This document shows, piece by piece, positions 24,430-36,400 of a DNA stretch of 64,000 bases. Below the pieces are notes generated by a model. The model ran no database searches. It was not told the origin of the DNA and was given only the letters and a program-made list of their open reading frames with translations. Positions within the stretch are counted from its first letter, which is position 1, and every line of letters begins with the position of its first letter. A program made the translations under genes and the position numbers. This DNA is from Stenotrophomonas rhizophila. Lineage in GTDB: Bacteria > Pseudomonadota > Gammaproteobacteria > Xanthomonadales > Xanthomonadaceae. The stretch spans positions 186,001 through 250,000 of the forward strand of contig NZ_CP007597.1 of assembly GCF_000661955.1 (NCBI RefSeq), in the 5' to 3' direction.

Positions 24430-27400
24430 ATGGTGAAGCAGCAGAACGGTTCGGTTGTCGGTGCATCCCTGCGTACGCCGCAGGTACGTCCGCTGGCGCA
24501 GGCCATCGCAGTGATGCTGGTGGCCGGCGGCGTGGTGGCCAGCGCCACCGCGCAGCAGGCCTTCAGCCCGGCGTGGTTCGCCAACAAGGGCGTGCAGCAG
24601 CAGAACGCGGTGCAGAGCGGCCGCCTGCCCAACGGCATGCCGTCCAACCTGGTGCGCACCGATGCGCAGGCGCAGAAGGCGCGCGACACGCTCAAGACCT
24701 CGCTGGACAATCTCAACACCGCCGCGCAGGCCATCGCCATGCAGCAGCGCATGCAGCAGACCGCGCGTGATGCCGCGCGCCTGCGTGCCGGCAGCGTGCC
24801 CGACGGGTTGGGCGAAGGTGGCCTGAAGGTGGACGACGACGCGCTGACCCGCGGCTGGTCCAACGCCAGTGGCCCGGTGCAGAGCAGCAAGGACGGCACC
24901 ACCACCGTCAGCATCGCGCAGACCGCCGACAAGGCCATCCTCAACTGGGAAACCTTCAACGTCGGCCGCAACACCGTGGTCGACTTCGACCAGCAGGCCG
25001 GCTGGTCGCTGCTCAACCGGGTCAATGACCCCTCCGCGCGACCCTCGCAGATCCTCGGCCGCATCCAGGGCCAGGGCACGGTGATGCTGGTCAACCGCAA
25101 TGGCGTGGTGTTCGACGGCGGCAGCCAGGTCAACGTCAAGAACCTGGCCGCCGCGGCGGTGAACATCAGCGATGCGCAGTTCCGCAAGGGCCTGTACAGC
25201 GACGCGCAGGGCAGCGGCTTCATTCCCACCTTCGGCAACGAGGTGACCACCACCGCCAGCAGCTTCAGCCATGCCGCCGCCAGCGGCGATGTGGTGGTCG
25301 AGCGCGGCGCGCAGATCACCACGCACGTGCCGGGCTCGGTCACCGACGGCGGTGGCTATGTGCTCATGCTGGGCCGCCAGGTGCACAACCACGGCCAGAT
25401 CACCACCGCCAACGGCCAGACCACGCTGGCTGCCGGCGATGCCTTCGTGATCCGCAAGGGCCTGGGCACCGACCAGAACCTGACCTCCACCACCCGTGGC
25501 AACGTGGTCAACACGCTGCGCAGCCCGGTGGCGGCCGCTGCCGATGCAGCCCCCGCCAGCGGCGTGGTCAGCAACACCGGCCTGGTCCAGGCCAGCACCG
25601 GTGACATCACCCTGGCCGGTCACGACGTGCGCCAGCAGGGCACGCTGCTGTCCACCACCTCGGTGCATACGCGCGGCACCGTGCACCTGCAGACCGAGCG
25701 CAGCGACACCACCGGCCGGGTCACGTTCGGCGAGGGCAGCACCACCGCGATCGTGCTCGACCCCAGCGCCACCACCGCGCTGGACGTGCAGCGCGAAACC
25801 CTGGTGCAGGACTCGGACAAGCTGGGTGACGGCATTGCCCACCGCCGTGACCAGTCGCTCGTCCAGGTCAGCAGCGGCGGCGACGTCGGCTTCGAGGCCG
25901 GCAGCCTCACCCTGGCCACCGGCGGCCAGGTGTTCGTGGATGCCGTGGGCAGCAGTACGGTGGGCGAGGGCGCGCGCATCGACGTGGCCGGCTACGTCGG
26001 CGTCAAGATCGCGATGGAAGCCAACAACGTCCAGATCAACGTGCAGGGCAACGAGCAGCGCGACGCGCCGCTCAACCGCGACGATAAATCGCTCAACAGC
26101 AAGAACATCTGGCTGGACCGCCGCGACCTGGTGCTGGTGCCGGCCGGCACCAACGGCTACGAGGCCGACCGCTGGTACACCGCCGGCGGCCTGCTCGAAG
26201 TAGGCGGCTACCTGGGCGTCACCGGGCACGGCATCGGCGAGTGGTCGGCGCAGGGCGGCACCGTGCAGTTCAGCGGTGGCAACGTGGCCACCGCGCGCGG
26301 GTCCAGCATCAACCTGTCCGGCGGCGCGCTGGACGTGCAGACCGGCTACGTCAACCTGACCCACCTCAAGGGCGCCGACGGCACGCTGTACAACGCCTCC
26401 ACCGCCCCCGGCGACCTGCTTTACACCGGCCTGTACCGCGGCTTTGAAGACACCCACGCGCGCTGGGGAAACACCGCGTTCTACTACAACCCGCTGATCG
26501 CGCCGCAGCGCAAGCTGGAGAACGGCTACACCGTGGGCCGCGACGCCGGCCGGCTGATCGTGTCCACCGCCCAGGCGCAGCTGCAGGGCGAGGTGGACAC
26601 CACCACCTTCCAGGGCGAGCGCCAGCAGCGTGCGCGCGACGCCGCGCTGGATGGTTACCAGCAGGCGCAGACCAGCGTGGCCCGCCAGGGCCAGCTGGTG
26701 GTGGGCGGCTACCTGCCGTTCTACGACAAGGACAGCGGCCAGCAGCGCTTCAGCCCTGCGCCGCTGGTCGAGCGGGTCACCGTCGGTGAGGGCACCCACG
26801 CCGACGCCGGCACGATCGCGCTGGACGCGGCGTGGCTCAACGCGCAGGCGTTCGGTGGCGTGGCGGTGTACGCGCACGCCGGCATCAACGTGGACCAGGC
26901 CGTCGAAGTGGCGCACGGCGGCAGCATCGCCCTGCATGCCAGCGACGTGCGCATCAACGCCGACCTGCGCGCCCGTGGCGGCAGCATCGCGCTGGGCGAC
27001 ATGGTGGTGCAGCACACGGCGTCCGGTACGCCGTGGCTCGATCTGCCGATCAGTGCGCGCCCGGGCGACACGCTGCTGCACCAGGTCATGGTGGGCGACA
27101 ACATCACCCTCGATGCGCGCGGCCTGTGGACCAACCAATGGCAGGATCCGGCGTCCATCGCCGGGTTGCCGTTCGTCGACGGCGGCAGCGTGTCGCTGCG
27201 CAGCACCGGCAACGTCAGCCTGGGCAAGGGCAGCCTGATCGATGTGTCTTCCGGCGCGGCGATGGGCGTGGACGGCGACGTGGCGGGCGGCAAGGGCGGC
27301 AACGTCACCCTGGCCGCCGGCCAGAACATGGGCAGCGGCGTGCTGTCGCTGGATGGCAGCATCCGCGCGCACGGGGTCAAGGGCGGCGGCGCGCTCAACA

Positions 27401-30400
27401 TCGAAAACGGCACGCTGGTGAGCATCGGCGGCGACATCCCCGACGCCGTCGAGCACCTGGCCGCCGGGCAGGCCAGCACCCTGCCGGTGCGCCTGGCCGC
27501 CGATGTCATCCTGCAGCCTGGCGACATCATTCCGCTGACCTTCTCCATCACCGTTACCCACGTGTCCGGCGGCAAGCCGATGCCGGTGACGGTGCGGCCG
27601 GAAGTGAGCAGCACCAAGCCGGTCACCACCCAGGCGGCGTGGGTGCTGCCCACCACCGTGCAGCTGGCCAACTACGGCCCCGTGCGCTACGCCGGCGAGA
27701 TCCTGCCGGCCGGCACCACGCTGTGGACCATTGCCGACCTGCAGGCCGGCTACGTGGTGCCGGCCAATGTGTTCCCCGGTGGCCTGCCGATTCCGGCGCA
27801 GACCTCGCGCTACACCGCCGGCAGCGTGGCCACCGCCGCCATCACGGTACCGGCCGGCACACGCCTGCCGGTGGGCACGGTGTGGCAGCGCGAAGTGCCG
27901 GTGCAGTCGTTCCTGGCGCTGGACACCGGCCTGTTCCAGTCCGGCTTCAAGCAGTACAACGTGATCGGCCGCGACGGCGTGTCGGTGGTGGACGGTGCGC
28001 AGCTGGAGGTGGCCATGCCGCTGCTGCAGGTCGACCTCGCCGCCGCGCGTGCACTGGCCAGCGGCGAGGATCCGCACGGGGCGCTGTCGACCTGGCTGCC
28101 GCCGCTGCAGCAGGATGATCCGGCAACGGGCGCGGTGACGCTGCGCAAGGGCGCGGGCCTGTCATTGACGGCCGGTACCGCGCAGAACGCCGCTGACCTG
28201 GAGATCGGCACGGGCAGCCGGATCACGGTGGATCCGGGCCAGGCCATCCAGCTGACCGGCAATGCGCAGATCACCCTCGACGGCACGCTGCAGGCACGCG
28301 GTGGCCGCATCAGCGTTCTCGGCGGCGACCTGGGCGAAGGCCCGCTGCTCAACCGCCCCAACGGCATGCCGAACGCGCGCTCGATCTGGATCGGCGAGCA
28401 CGCCCTGCTGGACGTGTCCGGCGCCGCCTACACCGCGCTGGGTGCCACGGGCGACCGCCAGGGCAAGGTGCTGGACGGCGGCACCATCGAAATCGGCGCG
28501 CGGCATGACCTGGCCTCGCGCGACCTTCCGGCCATCGATGCGTTCGTGGTGGTGCGCGAGGGCGCCCGCCTGGAGGCGTCCGGCGCGCAGGCGGTGCTGG
28601 ACCTGCCCGGCCTCGGCCAGACCCCCGTGGCCAGCCACGGCGGCGTGATCGCGCTGAGCGCCAGCAATGGCTTGTTCGTGGATGGCCGCCTGCATGCCGC
28701 CGCCGGTGGCAGCGGTGCGCGAGGCGGCACGCTGGCGTTGAACCTGGAAACCCCGGTCTACGGCCAGGTTGACCGCTGGACCAGCAAGGGCGCCGAGGTG
28801 GACGATGGCGTGCGCATACCGCGCGAGCTGATCATGGAACAGCAGTACAGCGGCAGCGGCCTGGGGGCCGACGTGGTGGCCGGTGAACGCGACCCGACCC
28901 TGGCCTACGGCAAGGCGCGCTACGGCGTGGATGCCATCCAGGCCGGTGGCTTCGACACCGCCTCGCTGTACGTCAACGGCCTGCTTGATTTCGACGGCAA
29001 CGTGGCGCTCAGCATGCGCCAGGCGCTGTACCTCACCGCCAGCGCGCTGGGCCTGGCCACCGACGCCGCACGCGACAGCCAGGTCCGGTTGGAGGCACCG
29101 TACCTGCGGCTGTCCGGCGCGGCACGTCGCCAGATCGACAACACGATCATGCCCAACCCGGTCACCGGGTCGCGCAATGCCACCCCGGCCACCGGTTCGC
29201 TGGGCGTGGCCACGCTGGCCGACGCCGCGGCGATCACCTTCGCCGGCGACCTGGTCGACGTGGTGGGCGCGGTCGGCTTCGGGGCAAAGGGCGAGATCGT
29301 GCGCAACGCCGTCGATCCGCTGGTGGTCGAACGCGATGCCTTCGGCACGGTGCGCATCCAGAGCCAGGGCGACCTGCGCCTGCGCGCCGCCGACTTGTTC
29401 TCGCCGGGCAACACCACCCTGGCGGCCGCGCAGATCTACGGCAGCGGCAACGTCACCGTGGGCCTGCGCAGCGCGTACAACGAGTGGGGCGCGCTGACCA
29501 CCGAACTGGACCCGGACCGCGTGCTGGACATCCAGCGCGTGGGCACCGCGTTGCCGCCGCAGCCGTACAGCGTGTTCGGCAACATGAGCTTCGGCGCGGC
29601 GGTGATCAACCAGGGCGGCGTGCTGCGCGCGCCGCTGGGCACCATCACCCTGGGTCGCGCCGACGGCACCGGCCACACCGGGGTGGTCAACCTGCTGCCG
29701 GGCAGCGTGACCTCGGTCAGCGCCAAGGGCCTGGTGATGCCCTACGGCGGCACGGTCGATGGGCTGGTCTACAACTACAACGGCGTGGACGTGGCCTACC
29801 AGGGCGTGGGCGGCGAACCGAAGGTGGAGTTCCGCTCGCACGCGGTGAACGCGCAGGAAGGCGCGGTGCTGGACCTGTCCGGCGGCGGCGAACTCACCGG
29901 TGCGGCGTTCCTGTCCGGCCGCGGCGGCTCCACCGACGCGCGCCTGCACCCGCTGGTGCAGATGGGCCGCGACGGCTTCACCCTGCCGGGCCTGGCCACC
30001 AACCCGGTGTATGCCATCGTGCCGGGCGTGCAGGCCGGGCAGGCGCCGCTGGGCAGCGAGCGCGGCGCCGGCGACCCGGCCATCGGCCAGCAGGTCACCA
30101 TCGGCGCCGGTGTGCCGGGCTTGCCGGCCGGCACCTATACCCTGTTGCCGTCCACCTATGCATTGCTGCCCGGCGCGTTCCGGGTGGAACTCAACGGCCT
30201 GGCCGGCAGCGCGGCGGCTTTCGGCACCACCCAGGCCATGCGCAACGGCTCGTGGAGCACCTCGGCACGGCTGGGTATTGCCAACACCGGCAGCAGCGAC
30301 GTGCTGCCCACCCAGCTGGTGGTGACCGCCGCCGATACCCTGCGCAGCTACGCGCAGTACAACGAAACCAGTTACGCAACCTTTGCCCTGCAGCAGGCCG

Positions 30401-33400
30401 CGCGTGAAGGCGCACCGCGCCCGTTGCTGGAGCGCGACGCCAAGGCGATCAGTTTCAACGTGACCCCTCCGGCCGTGGCCGGCGGGCTGGACCTGCCGCC
30501 GCTGCAGTTCAACGCCACCGTGCTGGACGCACCGGCGAGCGGTGGCACCGGTTCGGTGGCCCGCCTGGTCAATGCCACCAACTACGAAATCCTCGCCGAT
30601 GGCGGCCAGGCCAGCGCGGACTTCAACGGCGTGTCGGTGCATGCCAGCGAGCTGAACCGCATCGGCGCGGCACGCCTGGAAATCGGCGGGCAGCTGCGCA
30701 GCACCTATGCCAACGCAGGCACCGGCTCGCTGCAGTCGGCCAACGTGATCACCCTCGAGGGCAGCTCGGGCAGCAACAGCATCGTGCTGCGTGCCGGTGC
30801 ACAGCTGCAGGCCGCCGACGTGTTCCTGATGACCGGCCGCCAGGCCGGCGGCATCGTGCTGGAGCAGGGCGCGGGCATCAACACGCTGGGCCAGGGCGCG
30901 GCCGCCTACGACGCCACCCAGGGCTACATCTACGCCCCCGGCCGCAATGCGCTGCTGGCGGTGTCCAACGGCCAGATCAACCTGCTGGCACCCGACGCGC
31001 CCGACACCCAGGGCAATGGCGCCGGCAGCATCGAGATCGGCGCGTGCGCGGTGGGCGACACCTGCACCGGCCAGACCCGGCTGTACTCCGAAGGCACCAT
31101 CGCCACCGCCACCGACAACCGGTTCGTGCTCGGCGATGCGGTGCGCTACGGCACCCGCAACCTGTCCCTGGCCGTGGGCGGCATCAATGTCGGCAGTGCC
31201 GAGGCCATTGCCGACGCCACGGCGCGCGGTACGTTGCCCTCTGGCATGACCCTCAACCAGGACGTGCTCAGCCGCCTGCTGCTGGGCGACACCAGCGTGG
31301 GGGCACCGGCGCTGGAGGCGCTGTCGCTGACCGCACGCGAGTCGGTGAACTTCTACGGCGACGTGTCGCTGTCCACCTTCGATGCGGTCACCGGAAAATC
31401 TGCGCTGAAGCAGCTGGTGCTGGGCACGCCGGCCATCTACGGATACGGCGATGCCGACGCCGTGGCCCGCATCCAGACCGACACCCTGGTCTGGAGCGGC
31501 GCGCTGGCGCCGGCCGGCAGCATCATTGCCGACGGTCCGGGCACCGGCCACGGCCAATTGGTGGTGGACGCCCGCGAGATCGTGCTGGGCTACGGCCCGC
31601 GCACGCAGCCGGACACCGTGCGTACGCAGGACCGTCTCGCACTGGGCTTTGCCGGTGTGCACCTCAACGCCAGCGAGCGCCTCACCGCCAACCAGAAGGG
31701 CAGCCTGAGCGTGTTCGAGACCCAGGGCGACTGGGACCCGGCCACGCGGTCGTATGCACGCCGTGGCGGCGAATTGTTCATCACCACCCCGCTGCTTACC
31801 GGCGCGGCCGGGTCGGTCAACACCATCACCGCCGGCGGCAACCTGCAGGTCACCGGCAACGGTGCCGCCGCCCGCCCCGACAACGCCACCCTGGCCGGCG
31901 CGCTGGGTGCGGAAATCGCCCTGGACAGCCGCGCCGGCAGTCTGCTGCTGGACACCGCCGTGCTGCTGCCGAGCGGCAAGCTCCGCCTGGCCGCGCAGGG
32001 TGACGTGCGCCTGGCCGACGGTGCGCAGCTGGACCTCGCCGGTCGCCGCATCGCCTTCTTCGACACCGCCAAGTACAGCTGGGGCGGGGACGTGGTGATC
32101 GACAGCCGCAGCGGCAGCGTGCAGCAGGCGGCCGGTGCGCGCATCGACCTGGCCGCGCAGAACAACCGCGCCGGCGCGCTCAGCGTGCGTGCTGCCAGCG
32201 GTGCCATCGACCTGGCCGGCGCGCTCCTGGGCGGCAGCAGCGGCCATTACGACGCCGGCGGCACCGAGGTGCCCTACAGCGCCGGTCGGATCGACCTGCA
32301 TGGCCAGTCCATCGCCGATTTCAGCGGCCTCAACACCCGCCTCACCCGCGATGGCGTGACCGGCGCGCGCAGCTTCCGCATCGGCCAGGGCGACCTGGTG
32401 CTGGGCGACGAGGTGGTGGCGCACGCGGTGGACATCGGCCTGGACAACGGCCAGCTCACCGTCAACGGCACCGTGGATGCCAGCGGCGAACAGGCCGGCA
32501 GCATCCGCCTGTCCGCGCGCCAGGGCGTCAGCCTGGGCAGCACGGCGGTGCTCGACGCCAGCGCCAGCGTGTTGCGCCGTGACAGCTACGGCGTGGCGAT
32601 CGATGCGCCCAACCGCGCCAGCATCGACATCGATGCCGGCAGCGGCACCCTGGCCATTGCCAGCGGCGCCCGCATGGACCTGCGCGTGGCCGGCAGCGAC
32701 CGTAGCTACGGCACGGTGGCGTTGAACGCACCGCGCGTGGGCAGCAACGACGTGGCCATCGATGCCGGCGGCACGATCGGTATCGACGGCGCGCGGGCGA
32801 TCCAGCTCAATGCCTTCATCACCGACAACAGCGCGGCAGCCGGCACCGAACACACCACCACCGGCGAAAGCTACCAGGTCATCGACCAGGCCTACCTCGA
32901 CCGCCTGCACGCGCAAAGCAGCACTTTCATCGACGCCGCGCTGGGCAACAGCGCGCTGGTCAACACCCGCCTGGCCGGCCTGCGCCGCTACGGCGATGCG
33001 TTCCACCTGCGCCCCGGTGTGGAGGTGGTGGCCAACCTGGGCGTCAACGCCGACGGCAACCTGCACGTGGACGGTGACCTGGACCTGTCCGCCCACCGCT
33101 ACGCCAGCCTCAACCCCGCCCTGGCGCGCAGCAGCGTGCGCGGCTCCGGTGAAGCCGGTGCGCTGGTGCTGCGCGCGCAAGGCGACCTGGAGGTGTTCGG
33201 CAGCATCAGCGATGGCTTCGATGGCAGCCGCCTGGGCAGCACCTTCGACGACAACGGCTGGTACCTCACCGCCGGCCGCCAGCTGTTCGGCAGCGACGTG
33301 GTGGTGCCGCACGGCGGGCTGGTCACCCTGGCGGCCGGCAGCGTGTTCAACTCGGGCAAGGTGCTCAACTACGACCTGCCCATCGGCGACATGCAGATGG

Positions 33401-36400
33401 CCGCCGGCACCCTGTTGCCGGCCGATGCGCGCCTGGCGCTGCCGCTGGCCCTGGCCAAGGGAACGGTGCTGGGCGCGGCGGTGCACGATGCCTCCGGCGC
33501 GCTGTTGTACGCAGCCGGTACCGTGCTGGCCGACGCGGTCACGCTGCCGCAGGGCGCGCAGCTGTCCGCCGGCCTGCGCCTGCCGATGGCCGCGCGCATC
33601 GCGGCGATGACCTGGCCGGCAGGCGTGGCCTTGCCCGCCTCGCCGATCGGCAACCTGGTCACCCTGGCCACCGACCTGGGCTTGGCCAAGGGCGCCTTCA
33701 TTCCCAGCGACACCGAGGTCAAGCTGCCCGGCGGTGCCACCACGGTCAACCTGCGCCCCACCGACGCCGACGGCAACCAGGGCCGCATCTGGGCGCTGGC
33801 GCCGATGCTGGCGGCCGGTTCGCAATCGTGGGACATCACCCTGGTGGCCGGCGCCGACCTGGCCGGCGCCGACCGCCTCACCATCGACCGCGCCGGTACC
33901 GGCAGCCTGCGCCTGTCCGACCCGCACTACGGGCAGGGCGGCGCGGTGGTGGAGATTCCTGGCACCGGCTCGCCGGCCACCTATGTCTGGGGCGATGCCG
34001 ACCTGTTCGTCGAAATGATCAACGTGTTCTTCGGTGAGTACATCCTGAGTTTCGTGCCGACCTCCGGGTCTGGCTTCACCGACGACCAGCTCACCGAACT
34101 GATTGGCTTGGGCCTGATCTACAGCGGCCCGGAAAATCTCAACGACCTCGGTTACGAGGGCCTCGCCGCCGTGGATTCGCCGGAGGTCCCACCGGACAAG
34201 GAATTCAAGACGCTGCCGGGCCGCGAGCAGCTGCCCAGCGTGGTGCGTACCGGCACCGGCGACCTGCGCCTGGTGTCCGGCGGCGACATCGCCACCACCT
34301 CGCTGTACGGCGTGTACACCGCCGGTACGCCGTCGGCGGTGTTGCCCGCCCAAGGCCGCGATCCGTACAACCAGCCGCGTGCGCTGGTGACGCCCAATCC
34401 CTCCAACCCGATCGGCAACACCGTGCTCGGCGACAAGGGCAGCGTGTTCGAACACCTGGTCGACGGCGGCAGCCAGAGCCTGTACCAGGCCTGGTATCCC
34501 GAGGCGGGCGGCAACCTGCTGCTTCGCGCCGGCGGCACCATCGTCGGCGACAGCCTGGGGCGACCGAGCAGCAGTTTGCGTCCCGAAGCGCTGGGCATTG
34601 CCACCGATCGGGTGAGTTCCACTGCCGCGGTGGGCAACTGGCTGTGGCGGCAGGGCACGGGCAGCGTGCAGGGCGGGGCCGAGGGCCTGCCCACCGCGTG
34701 GTGGATCAACTTCGGCACCTACGTGGCTGCGGCCAGCGGCGCCAACTACTACAACAACTTCGTGGAGATGCCGCGGCTGATCGGCTTCACCGGGTTCGGC
34801 ACGCTTGGCGGTGGCAACCTGGTGCTGGACGCGGCCGGCGATGCCGGCATGCTCCAGGGCCGGGGTGACCACGGCGGAGTTTTCATCAACCGCAGCGCCG
34901 GTCTCAACCTGGCCGTGGCCAGCACCGGCCGGGTCACCGCCGACGGCACCCTGGTGCAGACCGGCGGCGGCGACCTGGACATCCGCATCGGCGGCGGACT
35001 CAATCCCGACCCTGCGCTGCGTTCGTACACCGGCAGCAACAGCCCGCCGGTGGCCAACCTGGTCACCGTCAACGACCTCCATCACCTGGAGCTCAACGGC
35101 AGCTTCACCAACCTGCGCGGTGCGCTGCGGCTGGAAGCCGGTGCCGTCGGCGGGGTGGAACTGCGCTACGGCAGCCGCCAGGACGCGAAAGAATCGCGCC
35201 CGTACGACATGTACAGCGCGACGGCCGCCACGGCGGCGGGCGGCCCGGTGCTGGTGCTCGGTGATGCCGGTGCACGCCTGGATGCGCGCGGCGACCTGGT
35301 GCTGGGCACCGTTACCGATCCGGGCCGCGTGGCCCAGTTCAACAACGGCACGCCCTTCAGCGTGGACGGCACGGCCTACCAGGACGGTGGCTGGAGCTGG
35401 TTCTCGCTGTGGACGCCGTCCACCGCGGTGGACCTGATGGCCGCCGGTGGCAACCTCACCCCGTCGCTGGCCATGCACGACCGCAACACCCGCACCGACG
35501 CCCAGCCCACCGACGGCAACCATGTGTATCCCTCGGTGCTGCGTGCCACCGCCGCCAGCGGCAGCATCTACTACGGCACCCCGCGCACCGCGCCGACCCA
35601 GGGCACCAACAACGAGTACTTCGTGGCCGGCGTGGTGCTGGCGCCGTCGCCGGTGGACGATGTCTTCACCGCGCACGGTACCGGCCAGCTGGAACTGCTG
35701 GCGGCCGGCTCGATCTATGCCAATGGCATTGGTCTGAACATGTCCGGCGCCGACCCGACCGCGCTGCCCAGCCCGTTCAATCCCGGTTTCGTGGGCCTGG
35801 TCGACACGCTCTGGTACGGCCGCGGGTTCGTGCACAACGTCAGCCCCACCGGCCTGGCACCCAGCGTGCTGCTGTCCGGCGACGAGCCCAGCAGTTCGTC
35901 GCAGGTGTACCCGCTGTTCGCGTTCACCGCACCCAGCGCATCGGGCCATGTGTACGTGGGCCAGACGCCCTCGCGCTACTACGCGGTCAACGGCGACCTG
36001 GTGGGCCTGCGCACCGGCAGCATCGTCACCACCACCAACAACGTGCTCAGCAACGGTGCCATCCGGACCGACACCACCACCTGGTACGACGGCGGCGGCG
36101 CGGTGGCCATTCGTGCCGGGCGCGACATCGTCAATTCAGGCACGCCGTTGGGTGCGTTCGACAACGTGGGCACGGTGTACGGCAACAACAACGGCGCACT
36201 GGGCTGGTTCAACCAGCTCAAGGGCGGCGATCCTTCTGCGCCGCCCAAGCCGGCCGCCATCGCCGCCGGCACCGCGCGCGGCAACCTGATCGTGCACACC
36301 AGCGCCGATGACGTGTCAGTGGTGCAGGCCGGGCGTGACATCCGCTTCAGCACCTTCTACATCGCCGGCCCCGGCCTGCTCGACATCAGCGCCGGCCGTG

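Noticed and set aside
28162..35949. A 2595-codon open frame on the minus strand
   Set aside because: It lies entirely antisense to the exoprotein gene, has His/Gly/Arg-rich low-complexity translation and no domain; a by-product of high GC and biased codon use.
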